64,000 bases of DNA, from contig WNNJ02001841.1 of the NCBI GenBank assembly GCA_012934845.2, forward strand, positions 1 to 64,000, written 5' to 3'. Below the pieces are notes generated by a model. That model searched no databases, was not told the DNA's origin, and saw only the letters and a program-made list of their open reading frames with translations. The stretch's first letter is position 1. Every line of letters begins with the position of its first letter. Shown here piece after piece: positions 1 to 12,331 of this stretch. Source of the stretch: Pomphorhynchus laevis. Taxonomy: Eukaryota > Acanthocephala > Palaeacanthocephala > Echinorhynchida > Pomphorhynchidae. The position numbers were made by a program, and so were the translations under genes.

Positions 1-210
1 TTTACAATTCGAGCAGACAGGGGAGCCTCGCATTTCGTCTCCTTCTGAATGCTAACACAACAGTCAGAGCTACAGACTCCACAAATTTTCGGGGTAGTGC
101 ATGTATACCCTTAATGTCACCACTGATGACATGAATTGCTGTGGGGGGTAGGTCATGTTATCTTATAAGATCGAAAATCTCAGGTTGTACCCTACGAACG
201 GGTTAGATGC
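1..210 (-). mobile_element. LINE-A ORF1 fragment (zinc-knuckle region), cut by window edge
   Basis: Twin of 17044-17250. Read on the minus strand it encodes a gag-like ORF1 piece ending in a CCHC knuckle and containing a broken version of the conserved NPFVGYNLRF stretch, which in the intact copy near 11.7 kb reads CNRFLGFNLCF. The rest of this LINE copy would lie to the left of the window. Confidence 0.6.
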
Positions 211-720
211 AGGAATGTCTCGAATCTCAGCATGGCCGGAGTCTCAGCATGGCCTGTTAACTCTCACCTAATGTGCGAATATATTGTAGTATTAAAGTCC
301 AAGTTAATATGTTCAACGAATACAGAATACAGATGTAATGAAGTAAAAATAAATGTATTAAATTACAGAGAAACGTCAAGTATGGATAATTTAAAACACA
401 ACGCTTCCTTATCATGACATCGCTTATTTCCGCAACAAAAATGTTGGTATTTTTAAGTTTAAATATCGGTAAGTGACGTGTCTATAAATATATGCAGAAT
501 AAATAACAATTTAATTTAGAATCGATCAAAATTTATAGCTATTAATCAATAAAATTTGAGAATATATAGATAATTACAAAGTCATAAGCAATCACAAATG
601 CCTTATTCATACAAATCAATTCACCTAAGAATGTAATTTAGTAAATTATGAAAACGACTGATTAAAAATGCATTTTTTTTAATTTAGCCTCAATTCAAAT
701 CCTGTTTGTATTTTTAATAG
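211..720. other. Translin intron 2, 3' part (copy A)
   Basis: AT-rich, no coding potential recognised. It ends in a normal acceptor just before exon 3 at 721. Confidence 0.6.
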
Positions 721-2425
721 GTTTATTTCAAGAACTCGAGCAGAAATTGCCACTATTTTCCAGTATTCTTAAAAATATCAGTGAAGCTATCCCTGATAAT
801 TCAATAAATACGTAAGTTTAAAGTTGTGTTTGACTACCGCAAACAATATTGTGATGCCTGATGATTTAATTTATCTGAAAAATAGTATAATAATTTAGAA
901 ATATTCATTAGCCACTTAATCTTTTAGTGGACGCAAAATTCAAATAATAAAATATATAAGATACGCATAATAGTTGACCAATGCTAATTTGACATAGTAT
1001 CAGTCTCGGTTAGTTACAGTATTGACATGTATGATGAAGCTGTACATTCTGGTTGTCGACGGAATCTGCATCGACACGACTGACTAGGTTGGTGAACCGG
1101 TATTGCGAATCCGCAAAAGTTTGCATGGCAACTGTGTAATGTGGATTTTCTCCAAACCATAAAGCGCTTTTTGTAATATTGATTGCCCAAATTAATTGAT
1201 TAAATGTCGTTACCAATAATGTATAAATTGGATTGTAACACGTATTAATAACATCGTCACCGCAATTAATAACGTCGTTGTTGATATTGATATGTCGCGA
1301 TCAATCTTATATAAGGATCCATGTAAGGTTCAGCAATATATGTTATATATATTAAGTATAAATTCAATTTATTAGTTACTTCCGGTTAGGATCACGCTAT
1401 GATATAACATCGTAATATATACACGAAATATTATTATAGGTCTCTACCAACAAAAAACAGAGATTAATTCTTCAATTAATGGTTCGTTAATTAAAAATTC
1501 ATTGTTTTAACAAAAGTTTTTAAAATTTCATAAATAAACCGTTTAAAACGTTCAATTTTGAACGTTTTTTTAAATCAATTTTGAACATTTTTCTATTTTT
1601 TCTAATTTTGTTTTCGTGCACTACCCCCTATTTAAATTATTAATGTACCTTGTTGTGTGATATCAAATTAATTAAATTGAAAAATAACCATTTTGATCAA
1701 TTAAAATGTGATTAATTCTGATGATCAAACTATTTCAGCCTTAAAAACATCGAAAATTCACATATTATTTGCAATTTTCAATGCTTATTTATGATAATTA
1801 CTCGTTTCATAGATCGTTACGAGATCGCTATTATTTATATGTCGCTGCATCGTTATTTAAGGACATCGCTACATTTATTTTTTTTAATTATTAAAAAGTA
1901 ATTTACATCTTCGTATTTTAATTAGCTAATTTAGAAAACTTGTTTTGTTTTTTAAACAGTTACAGAGACCTTTGGCGAAATGCTGTCCAACAGTTAATTT
2001 GTCTTATGGTACTAAGTGAATTTCTAATTGATTGTCAATTAATTACTCACGTAGAAATTTGTAAAAGATTACAGGGTAAGAGAATTTTACAATTTGATCA
2101 AATTGCTAATAAATTTATGTTTTAAATAGTTTCAACAGATACGCGTGATTTTCATATTGACATTGAAGATTATCTGTGTGGATTGCTATTCGCCGGCAAT
2201 GAACTATCGCGCTTAGCGATAAATTCAGTAACTGCCGGGGATCTACAGCGACCCAAGCAAATTCACGAATTTCTCGATAAAATAAGCACTGGATTTAGGT
2301 TATTGACATTGCGAAATGATTTTCTTCGTCGAAAGTTTGATGGTCTAAAATATGACCTTAAGAAGGTCGAAGAAGTATTGTATGATTTAGCATTGAAGAA
2401 TGCAAGTTGTAGTTTGATCGAATGA
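721..2425 (+). CDS. tsn: Translin, copy A, exons 3-5 (5' exons outside window)
   Basis: Translin is the RNA/ssDNA-binding octamer-forming protein that pairs with TRAX in the C3PO nuclease, which removes passenger strands in RNAi and trims tRNA fragments. Three exons are visible: 721-811, 1960-2075 and 2130-2425. All have GT/AG borders and matching phases. The last exon contains the family's best conserved stretch, ELSRLAINSVTAGD, followed by STGFRLL and FDGLKYDLKKVEEVLYDL, ending at TGA 2423-2425. The third intron (812-1959) is about 1.15 kb; the last intron is 54 bases. Exons 1 and 2, expected upstream, are off the left edge, so whether this copy is whole is unknown. The coding sequence is identical to that of the complete copy at 13317-19470. 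Confidence 0.9.
812..1959. other. Translin intron 3 (copy A) with an unexplained minus-strand ORF
   Basis: AT-rich intron. At 1010-1216 on the minus strand there is a 68-residue open frame (motifs such as NPHYTVAMQTFADSQYRF) that I do not recognise. It is unchanged in the twin intron at 18054-18260, but the whole intron is near identical, so this is not evidence of selection. Confidence 0.5.
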
Positions 2426-3229
2426 ATATGATGGCATTGTATCAACAAACATCTTTGGTCATTGTTAACATGTTCTCAATTTGATTGGATTTTTTGTTAT
2501 AAAAATGTCTCCTTAATTTTGATATTTTTATATTATATATTATATTATTTATAACTTTAAATTATTTTTAAATTATAACTAAATTATCAAAATTAAATTA
2601 TTAAATAATAAATAATTATAAATAATTATTATAAGATTTTATATAACTTATATCAAGTTAATTTAAATTAAAATTTAAGATAAAAGTCATTTCAATGAAT
2701 TGACTAATAAATAACAGGCGATGTATCAAAATAAGAAATAGAGGTCATCAGGAAGAACTGATTTCTTTACTTTTTTAATTTTTATAAAGCTATATTTGAT
2801 TTTATATTTTAATTTTCTGCCTTTAATCTTTGCAAGCAAAGTATAAGCGACGTGAGCATCAAAAACAGCTAACTCTAATAGCATTCACAGAACATCCAGC
2901 CAAATCCAAATCTTACTTTTCACCTGATCCATTATATATTAATCAGTACCTAAATAACTTCCGAGAACTTTAATTCCGTTGTGTGTAATATTTATCTTTT
3001 CATCACTAAAATCTTTCTAATTATCTATTGTTCAGTAATGCATAAACGAAAGAAACTAACTGTTTCTTTAGCAAAAACCAAAAAATTCGCAATCCGTTAT
3101 TTTCAGATCTTTATAGGCGCGCACCACGAACCAGTGCAATGCACGAAACGTTGTGACATCAAAGCATCAATACCGCTAAACAATGTGCGACGTTTATCTC
3201 CTCACAGTGATGGCTGATCACTATTACTT
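2426..3229. other. Downstream of translin copy A; AT-rich repeat piece
   Basis: No gene recognised. About 2690-2760 matches the end of the dispersed repeat family also seen near 19735, 29960, 38100 and, inverted, 50655 (it contains ATAAATAACAG followed by a GTATC-like end). The same stretch is found at 19471-20275. Confidence 0.5.
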
Positions 3230-6200
3230 CTTCCTCACCATCTCTTCTTCGAATCGAATTGGTGGTTACCTTATCATTGAACCTCTTCTAAGTACCGGTT
3301 CATCGTTTCTCTGAATATTATTATCACCTCTTGAATCTTCTCCTATCACCACTTGTTCATTTGTGGCTTCGATGCCATTTTCGTCGTTTTCATGTGATAT
3401 AGGATTTGGACTTGATGTCTTCTCAGATGATTCTTTAGTCACTGGAAAGTCGTTAAGTACTTGGTTTGTTAAAGAATGCTCTTGTACACTTTCCGTTCTC
3501 AGTCGCAGATTACTTGCATGTCTTCTTCTTAAGTCTGAATCGGTCCAAACCCTATAAGACGATCAACAATTTCGTCTCTCTACGTTTGCTGAATTCCACT
3601 TGCCACTTATAGAATGGTGAAGCCAACCGGGTTGATGTTGCTTAAAATCTCGGTTTTGCTTTGGAATCCCATTTACCTTCTGGATGTTGCTCGTAGTACT
3701 AGTCCTGCCTTGACATGTTGGTTTCAGGCGATCGAAAAATGTCATCAACTTGCGACCATACATCACTTCTGATGGTGTTTTCCCTGTCGTTGAATGTGGG
3801 ATATTCCTATATTATAGCAAGAATTGGTTGATTGCTAACTGCAAATTTGTTTGCTCTATGTTCCATGGTATTCGTCTTTTAAATCTTCCAATAAATCTCT
3901 CCACCAGACCATTGGTTTGAGGATGATAGAGTGAAGTTTGTATGTGCGGGATGGCATTAGCATGACAAAACTTGCTGAATTCATGTGATTGAAAAGGAGG
4001 ACCATTGTCCGACACTATTTCTGCCGAAACTTTCATTCTTGCAAAGATATCTCTTAGTTTTTCCAGGTTGTTTAGTGCAGACGTGGAATTAACTGGTATA
4101 ATTTCTGGCCAATTACGGTGTGCATCGATTATAACCAAATACATTCTATTGTTTATCGGCCTAGAAAAATCAATATGGATCCGGTGCCATACCTGTATCG
4201 GTAAATCCCAGGAATAGAGTGGCTAATTGGGTGGCTTGGGTTGATTGCGTTGACAGTGTTCACATGATCCCACGAATTTCTCTCTGTCATCTTCCAAATG
4301 TCGCCACCGTATATATAATCGTGCAAGTGCAAGTGCTTTCATTGATTCAATGCATGGATGTCCAGCGTGAAGTGTTGCCAATACGCTCGTCCGCAGTTTC
4401 TTTTGGTACTACAATTCTCTGTAGCCATTAAAGAATATCGTCCTCTACAGATAGTTCAGACCGGCGATTACTGTAAGGTAGTGTTTCTTGATCAATTTGA
4501 TTTGGCCAACCACTGCGAATATATCGTGTTATCTTCAATATTTTATTATCTCGAAGATACGAATTTCGTAGTGGTTCGAAGGTAATGCACACCGATCTGA
4601 GATCCGGAGATTTCAACAAGTGGACTTCATCATCTGATGACATCAAATTGGTGTCTTGCATCGGAAGACGTGACGTGACAAAGCATCCGGAATGGTGTTA
4701 CGTTTTCATGTGATGTGACGAATATCATATCTCTTTTGAGATAAAATAATAGCTCATCTCACCAACCTCTGGTTACACATTTTCCCATAGTTTCTGTTGT
4801 TTCCAAATATATGTTGTAAGGGCTTGTGATCAATCAGGGATCTTTTTTGATTAAATGATGCTTCATGGTCTTTCGTTTATGACCAAATGGCTTTACGACC
4901 AATAAGTTAGTATAAGGAAGAACATTTTGTCTGTAGTCCTGGCACGAAACGATCTAGGAAGTTTAGAGTTCAAAAAAACGTTCACAGTTCGGCTTTATAA
5001 ATTGGGGTTGCCAATTTCACAATTGCTTCAATTATTTTCTTGGAAGGTTTTATTGTGTCATTATGGAATGTGTGCTGAATTCCACTTGCCACTTATAGAA
5101 TCGTGAAGCCAGACGGGTTGATGCTGCTTAAAATCTCTCGGTTTAGCTTTGGAATCCCATTTTACCTTCTGGATGTTGCTCGTATTACTAGTCCTGCCTT
5201 GACATGTTGGTTTCAGGCGATCGAAAAATGTCATCAACTTGCGACCATACATCACTTATGATGGTGATTTCCCCGTCGTTGAATATGGGATATTCCATTA
5301 TTATAGCAAGAATTGGTTTATTGATAAGTGCAAATTTGTTTGCTCTATGTTCCAAGGTATTCGTCTTTTAAATGTTTCAATAAATCTCTCCACCAGACCA
5401 TTGGTTTGAGGATGATAGAGTGAAAGTTGGGAGATTGCACGGATCAATTGACCGGTAAGAATTCACTGTAACTTTGAAGTCACTGCATATTCTGACTCCC
5501 CCTACTAGTTTTCGGACCACAACCAACAGTAAAGCACACTCTACATGTTTATTAGCACTTTTAATCGGTTCCATAATCCCTTCTATTACTTTTCGTTTGA
5601 TTTGTTCTTCAATATGTTCCCTCAATTCGAACGGACCACGTCGACTGTCTTAGTATCTTGGAATTGCATTGTTTTTTTAATTAAGCTTGACCATAAAATT
5701 TCGAGCTCACCCCCGCATATTCTCAAATAACTCGTGTTGCCTTTCCAATATATGTATGAGATCCACATTTTTTACTACTCATGATGAAATAGATGCGCGC
5801 GGTGTATTATCTACTATTAATTGATATCTTACACACTCGGGGCACTCAATTCTGCATGCGGTGATCCATGTTCTAACAAAAACGGACCGAGATTGAATGT
5901 CGACTACAACAGCGTCAAGTTTGCGTACTTGATTTTGACATGTAACTGTTACGGTGCATGCTCCGAGAAGAATAATTTCATGATTGTCATAGGTAGCTAG
6001 TTTTGTTGCAAAACGTAAAGTTGGCCTGCCGATCGTTCTCCATATACTGATTGGTAGCACATTAACGGACGCGCCTGTATCATATTCCATATAAATATGT
6101 TTACCACTGATTTCTACGTTGATAATTGGAATTCCAACTTGATTTATAGCATTTATACCATTCAGTGTTTTCTTTTCAAAAATCGATTTTGTGAATTGTG

Positions 6201-7255
6201 TGTCCTTTCTTCAAGCTCATTTACCGATGATCGTCTGCATCGAATCGCGAAATATCCCAGAATTTTACATCGTATGCATCGTTGCATACTGGCAGGACAA
6301 TCATGTTCCTTCCGATGATTTCGGTCGCAACGTTTACACTGTATGCCATGCCATCGTCGTGAATTATCAGTCTGTTTTTCTTTTGAAAACTTTTTTTGAC
6401 CGCATCGAGTTGTTCTATTTTAATCGAGGCTGACTGTGGGTTGTCATAATATAATTGTAAATCTGTTTTATAAAAACTCATGTTCTCAAATTGCCTCGCT
6501 GTCGTTTGTATCAATTCGTATGTACTCCAATCCGGATAACGTCGTCTAATGAAGGATTAGTTATTTGTAATACCGCATTACGAACATATTGATGTGGTGT
6601 AAGTGTGACAATCACATCTAGAATTCTTTCATCAATAGCATGTCGTTCATTTGTAATTTGAGGCTGATAGAAGTCACAAAATCGTGATTTGCCTCGTAAC
6701 TGCACAATCAAATCAGCGTAACTCTGTCCTGATTTCATTCGTGTTTGATTGAAATTGTAACGAGCTGATACTACATGAGCGGTTTTCTTAAAATGTTCAT
6801 TAAATGTTGCTACTATGTCGGTATATGACATTATGCTGATATCATTTCCCCCTGTCATATTCATTATCAAATGATATATTGCAGGCCCAATCCATGACAA
6901 AAATAATTGTTTTTTTTCTTTACTTCGTCCGTCACTCAGTGGGCTAGAAAGTGTTGTTGAAGCTGTTCGTGATATTCACTGCATTCTTCCTCCGTTTCAA
7001 TATATCCTCTGAATGTCGGAACAGTTTATGCTTGACCGTAAGAGTTGTGTGTTGAAAGTAGTCGGACATTAACTTGAACCATTGTTGCTATTAATCCATG
7101 ATTTGTTGAATTTGAACCCTGCTTGCACCCTCGTCGCCAGTTGTTCCGTAATGCAGAAATGAAATAATAATAAAGATTTTATTTAATCACAAAAACATAA
7201 ATGAGAGAAAAAATGAATAATAACAGTCAGTTAAGAGTGACAGTTAAAGACAGAA
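3230..7255 (-). mobile_element. Ty3/gypsy (Mag-like) LTR retrotransposon fossil, copy A
   Basis: A retrotransposon reading leftwards. From right to left it shows an LTR-like remnant and primer-binding-like TGGCGACGAGGG near 7130-7255, a gag region about 6220-7100, an aspartic protease with the DTGAS motif about 5779-6090, reverse-transcriptase remains about 5377-5625, and an integrase core about 3812-4144 with DNGPPF and HPQTNGLVERF. It is clearly broken, with many breaks (a dozen or so at a glance) and internal rearrangement. No intact second LTR was recognised at the left end. Family placement rests on protease and integrase motifs typical of Mag-lineage elements. It sits in the duplicated block, so the insertion predates the duplication. 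Confidence 0.85.
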
Positions 7256-7259
7256 TCCA

Positions 7260-9065
7260 GAGTTCATTTCTTTCTTGCAGTCTTCCCTTTGTTCATGGCC
7301 TCAAATCCACGGGGATCTGAGCCCCCCCCAACCGATCAAACACGCCGCCTTCCGACTGAACCACCCGGGGTCTTTTACCCCCTGAAGAATCCAATCGTCG
7401 CGGACTATGCTGGGTAAACGAGAGACGAGGAGCTTAAGAAACCTTAGCCTTTGTTCTGGGGGACGTCCTCTTGAGAAGAAGACTAGTCCCGAGATAGCCC
7501 AGGTACCCCAAAGGCGCACCTGGGTTTTCCCTTTCAATGACAAATGCTAAGCCCGTTTCAGAGCCCACCTAGCTTTCTTCAGGATACGTTTAAATCTATC
7601 CAGGTCAGCTTTCACCGACCAGTTCAGCGTAACGGTGAACCCCAGGTGTTTTACTCGACTTGAGAAGGTGGGGAGTGGTTCAGAGGCAAATGTGGAGGAG
7701 AGTGCAGAGAGTGCTAATCTCTTAAGTTTTTTCTTTGTTGCAGTGGTGCCTTGAAAGACAACCGCCTGCGATTTGGCAGAGTTTAAAATAAGATTGGATA
7801 CCGGTAACTGGTCTTTTTAATCTTAAAAAGAAGCGGCTGATGTCAGAAACTACATCTTTGCACCCGTGGCCAGAGAACAGGGCTCTAGTGTCATCAGCAT
7901 AAACTACAAGACGTTGTTCGCGTTTAAATATTTTGAATAGATTAATGGAGGCAGCAAGATATAAGATAGAAGAAAGAGGTGAACCTTGAGGCACACCCGT
8001 AATAGGGTAGAACTGACGCGCATCAGGGTCGTCTTCATAATAAAACCGCTTGGTGTACAGCAGGATCTCCACCTTGTTCACAATTCTCGCAGGCAACCCG
8101 AGGGACCTGAGAGAAGACATCACAAAAGGAATATAGATGCCGTCAAATGCAGCAGAAAAGTCAAGGAAAATAGCCACAACTAGGCGATGGCTATTCTCCC
8201 GACAAAACTGCTCCACCTCACCTACTGCTGAACGGACCGAGCGACCTTTGACGAACCCATGAAAACCTGGAGGGATCAAATTACGCCTATTTAAATGGTC
8301 GCGTATTTTTCGCGCAAGCGCTTTTTCGTAAATCGACACGAGGGAATTTTGAATCGAAATGGGTCGCAGGTCTTTAGGACATGAGCAGGATTTTTTCTTA
8401 GGGAAAAAACCCGCTTACTAATATTGATGCCTGCTACATCGGATATGGAGGCTAAAAGCATTGTTACGGCCACCTCTCTTCTCTGATCAGCTGTCAAAAG
8501 CTGATAGACCTGAGAAGAAAGTAGAACGACGGATTTGGAGGTGCCCGGGAGTGGACCAGGAGTGGACCGCATTATGTCAGCATCCCCCGTGCGTTGGGAG
8601 GCAGCACTCGAAAAATTTGCAGGCCTAAGCACGGCACCGGACTTGTGGAATTTGCCATAGTATTGTTTGAATTAAGCACATTGCCTGCTCCAGGCGGGAT
8701 GGCACCCCCCACAATTGGAGCATGATGTGGGGCCTCACAACGAAGATCAGTATGTAGAGCCGCACAGTCGGACGAACCACACGCTCCACATGTAGGTGTC
8801 TCACTACAGCTGAATGCCCGGTGTCCCCATTTGTGACACAGGCTGCAGTGAGGATATGTATATTCATCTTTTCCAATAAGTGTAAAACAAAGATTAAAGC
8901 CCAAAAAGGGGTTACACTTAGAGTTCATCAGAACTTCTCCGTATTCCAGTGGGGCAGAGCTGAACCCAATGGGTATTGGGTTACCCCCTTTACCCAGAAT
9001 AGACCGAAAGTTAGAAACCTTTTAGGATTTTTCTAGTAGTTTAATATCAGTATCATCAAGGTGAC
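7260..9065 (-). mobile_element. LINE-A (I/Jockey-like) copy 1, internally deleted
   Basis: A non-LTR retrotransposon on the minus strand. From right to left: ORF1 zinc-knuckle region (8572-8930; CHKWGHRAFSC and CGACGSSDC type knuckles), then a direct junction near 8560-8575 into the reverse-transcriptase domain (8340 down to 7301). The endonuclease and the end of ORF1 are missing at this junction. RT landmarks: FLDFSAAFD (motif A), GVPQGSPLSSILY (motif B) and YADDT (motif C). The reading frame breaks several times. The 3' end abuts the gypsy remnant. The right edge is set by comparison with 11.8 kb, where ORF1 continues. Confidence 0.88.
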
Positions 9066-9418
9066 AGGCATATACGCGCAATTCATTACAGGTCACATTG
9101 AACCTACTATTGTCGTTTCTGTTCCTCATTTTTGTCCAGCACAAATTTGTTCATTGCCCGCAATTTTCATCAGAGATTTTCAAACAAACCTCGGTTGGAC
9201 TTAATTCATAAAAAAATTCATATCATTTGGACTTTATTCATACAATACAACAGGGTGATGAAGTTCTGCTGTAGAAATAAGTTCGATAATCTGGAACTTA
9301 TAAGTTACTGTGGCTGCCTTTGGATGAAGATCTTGAATTAATTCGATTATGGATCTGCAATTTATCCTAGTATGCTGTGAAAGTAGAATTTTTGTTATCT
9401 AGATTTCTGAGCACTTTT
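9066..9418. other. Unassigned sequence between LINE and translin-flank repeat
   Basis: About 350 bases with no recognisable gene or repeat partner in the window. Confidence 0.4.
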
Positions 9419-9719
9419 AGGAATCTACTTGAGTCTCCACTCTTTGGAAGTGACATTAAATTTGGTCGCCAAGTTGTCAGTTTGTAAAACACTGCCATTA
9501 CAGCAAAACTATCTAGTCGATAGCGCAGTGCAGTGGCATTTATTGAATCGTCAAATGAGTTCCAGGATCATGTGTAGGGGACACATCACAATATTTTAGT
9601 TCTCCATCGGAATGGCTTATTGAAGACATTCACTAAGACATTAATATATTAATAATATTATTAAATAATTTAATAATATTGAAGTACTTATTATTTTTAT
9701 TTATTCTTGAAGCCAGACG

Positions 9720-9772
9720 CGGCAGAACGGTAGCAAGTACCGTTTCGTCATCACAATGACTCATCAGTGCCA
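9720..9772 (-). ncRNA. Hammerhead ribozyme motif (left arm of fold-back 1)
   Basis: On the minus strand the core CTGATGA (9767-9761) is followed by a perfect 5-bp stem II (GTCAT/ATGAC, loop TGTG), then GAAA (9746-9743), then a 5-6 bp stem III (CGGTA/TACCG, loop CTTGC). Stem I is TGGCA against TGCCG (9772-9768 with 9724-9720). All invariant core bases are present. The cleavage-side strand reads GTTC before stem I, which is one base longer than the usual GUH, so self-cleavage is likely but not certain. Confidence 0.7.
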
Positions 9773-9948
9773 GATCCCTCGCACTACTGGATGCAGAGGA
9801 GGACTGGCAGACGGCACACGAGTCATGTGTATGAAATAGCATGAAAAGTAAATAATGTGAATTTTCCTGAAATCTTTCCGGTACTTCATGCACATGGCTC
9901 GTGCGCCGTCTGCCAGTCCTCCTCTGCATCCAGTAGTGGGAGGGATCT

Positions 9949-10001
9949 GGTACTGATGAGTCATTGTGATGACGAAACGGTACTTGCTACCGTTCTTCCG
10001 C
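9949..10001 (+). ncRNA. Hammerhead ribozyme motif (right arm of fold-back 1)
   Basis: Mirror of the left-arm motif: CTGATGA at 9953-9959, stem II GTCAT/ATGAC, GAAA, stem III CGGTA/TACCG. Stem I is weaker here (GGTA against TTCC) than in the left arm. Confidence 0.55.
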
Positions 10002-10105
10002 ATCAGGCTTTAATGATAACAACGTATTTCACGCGGATTGGTCTTACTCTCTTTTGAGTTTTATTTATTCATAATTTCTTATATTTGTGATCATTTAAAT
10101 ATAGA

Positions 10106-12290
10106 CGACCCTAACGCGCATCAGGGTCATCTTCATAATAAAAACCGCTTGGTGTACAGCAGGATCTCCACCTTGTTCACAATTCTCGCAGGCAACCCGA
10201 TAGACCTGAGAGAAGACATCACAAAAGGAATAGAGATGCGGTCAAATGCAGCAGTAAAGTCAAGGAAAATAGCCACAACTAGGCGATGGCTATTCTCCCG
10301 ACAAAACTGCTCCACCTCACCTACTACTGAATGGACCGAGCGACCTTTGACGAACCCATGAAAACCTGGAGGATCAAATTACGCCTATTTAATTGGTCGC
10401 GAATTTTACGCGCAAGCGCTTTTTCGTAAATCGACACCAGGGAATTTTGAATCGAAATGGGTCGCAGGTCTTTAGGACATGAACAGGATTTTTTTCCTAG
10501 CTCTGCGAAGCGCTGCATTGATCCAACGACTAGTTCTGTCGTTGAAATTCTCAAGTCTCATGTCGTAACCGATGTCAATAATACTATCCAGGAGTATTCA
10601 TTCGTTACGGTTAGGGAGGTTCTTGTGAGTTTCGTCGGATTTCCCCTGGACGGATGTAGACATTTGGGGAAAGTGCTAGACTGAGGCGTTTACCGCGAAG
10701 CAACGTTCTTACTGAGTAAAACTACTAAACAAGACATGGCGGGACATGAGTAGTTTAATATGAGGAAGGACCTTAAGGAGCACTTAACTAAGGTCAAGAG
10801 TCCTTGAGATTAAGAGGAGTGAGGGGAGGGGGTTATGTACGGAGTATAGTGGGAACATATATGTTTTGGGATAAATCGGGTAATGTCCTGGGGAAGACGG
10901 ATAGACCGCGTCTCCTGAAGGACAATAACATCTGCATCTCTACCAGATAAAAGTCTAAGGGCAGAAGCACCTCCCGAATTCCACTGAACGACATTCAGTG
11001 AAAAAGGCTCACGAGTACTCTGCATTGTGATGGATTAGTTGGATGGGGGATTGCCTACCTAGACAAAGCTAGGTGCAGGAAGGTTACCCTTCATGCCACT
11101 AGTCCCACCGGGTTCGGTACTTGCCCCTAGGCAGCGTCTTCATTTCCCTTATGCTGTTTGCCACTCAGCATTTTACCGATCTTGAGCGGGGGAACATAAT
11201 GGGCCGAAGCCCCGCTTTTTTATGTGACGGAATTGTGTCAGAAGGAATCGAAGGATTTATGCAGAATACAGACACAACCTTTGAAATTATGTTTTCCATT
11301 TTCTCATAAACCGCTTCCACTCTTGCATCCATCGTACGCATTATGTCAGCATCCCCCGTGCGTTGGGAGGCAGCACTCGAAAAATTTGCAGGCCTAAGCA
11401 TGGCACCGGACTTGTGGAATTTGGCATAGTATTGTTTGAATTGAGCACATTTCCTGCTCCAGGCGGGATGGCACCCCCACAATTGGAGCATGATGTGGGG
11501 GCCTCACAATGAAGATCAGTATGTAGAGCCGCACAGTCGGACGAATCACACGCTCCACATGTAGGTGTCTCACTGCAGCTGAATGTCCGGTGTCCCCATT
11601 TGTGACACCGGCTGCAGTGAGGATAGGTATATTCATCTTTTCCAATAAGTGTAAAACAAAGATTAAAGCCCAAAAAGCGGTTACATTTAGAGTTCATCAG
11701 AACTTCTCCGTATTCCAGTGGGGCAGAGCAGAACCCGAATGGGTATTGGGTTACCCCCTTTACTCAGAATAGACCGAAAGTTAGAAACCTTATAGGATTT
11801 TTCTAGTAGTTTAATATCAGTATCATCAAGGTGACAGTGTAAGTTAGATATTTTTAGAGTGCCAAGAATAGGTTTTGAAAGAAATGCACCATATTCAGAT
11901 AAGGCTGATTCAAAGTGATCTATATAGTCCTTTGCCAGATCAGCAGAGACAAATGAGATCTTGAGCTCTGTCTCGTACAGCTTGACTGAATTGAAAATGA
12001 CCCTGTTGGTCAATTTTTTACAAAAAGGCCTAAGGAAACACCTTAATCGCGTTTGCACCAAGGCGCACGCGCGATTAAAAATATTTGTGTGGTCATTTAC
12101 AATTTTTGGCAGAATATTGTGTTTGCAGAAAACGAGCTTATTGCAGGAGTTCATCAAACCTGCCTTCATCCCACATAATTAGCGTTCGTTCTAAGCATAA
12201 TCGACAATCTCAAATTCTGCTTGAGATGGATCTATGTAAAATTAAATGTACAAGAGCAGTGACGCAATGTAAATTCCACGCACTTTTTTG
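10106..12290 (-). mobile_element. LINE-A copy 2, with ORF1, endonuclease start and RT start
   Basis: The best 5' copy of LINE-A. ORF1 runs from about 12169 to 11165: an N-terminal domain (11687-12169), then CCHC knuckles (11341-11697; CSRCHKWGHRTFSC, CGACDSSDC), then a tail. The endonuclease start is at 11025-10810 (LNVVQWNSGG and DADVIVLQETR, the APE-type EN opening). The RT start is at 10554-10133 (SCSCPKDLRPISIQN, VVAIFLDFTAAFD). Most of the endonuclease and the C-terminal RT are gone, and the left edge joins the translin-flank repeat at about 10105. Several frameshifts are present. Clade is uncertain within the I/Jockey group. Confidence 0.85.
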
Positions 12291-12331
12291 ATTCTTTAAC
12301 AAACTCGACAATGAATTTTGTCAACTTGTTT

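Larger units (their letters stand above)
1..8457. repeat. Segmental duplication, copy A (truncated by window start)
   Basis: This stretch matches 17044-25525 almost base for base, with an offset that drifts from 17043 to about 17070 because of small insertions. It carries, in order, the end of a LINE ORF1, translin exons 3-5, a broken gypsy element and the reverse-transcriptase part of a LINE. The two copies diverge abruptly just after the LINE RT start (about 8457 here, 25525 in copy B). The near identity of introns and intergenic DNA points to a young duplication. The true left end of copy A lies outside the window. Confidence 0.93.
9707..10058. mobile_element. 352-bp fold-back element with hammerhead motifs, copy 1
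   Basis: Inverted-repeat element inserted in the translin flank. The uninterrupted third copy of the flank defines its edges, and it is bounded by a 12-bp direct repeat TTTTATTTATTC (9695-9706 and 10059-10070), consistent with a target-site duplication. The arms (about 9711-9840 and 9885-10008) are near complementary. No protein is encoded. Each arm holds a hammerhead motif, on opposite strands. Confidence 0.85.
9419..10104 (+). repeat. Partial copy 1 of the translin 5' flank, with fold-back insertion
   Basis: Matches 12332-13017 throughout (offset 2913), and matches the true translin 5' flank at 13049-13316 except for a 352-bp fold-back present only in the first two. It stops within a few bases of where the translin ATG would be and joins LINE-A sequence. 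Confidence 0.85.
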
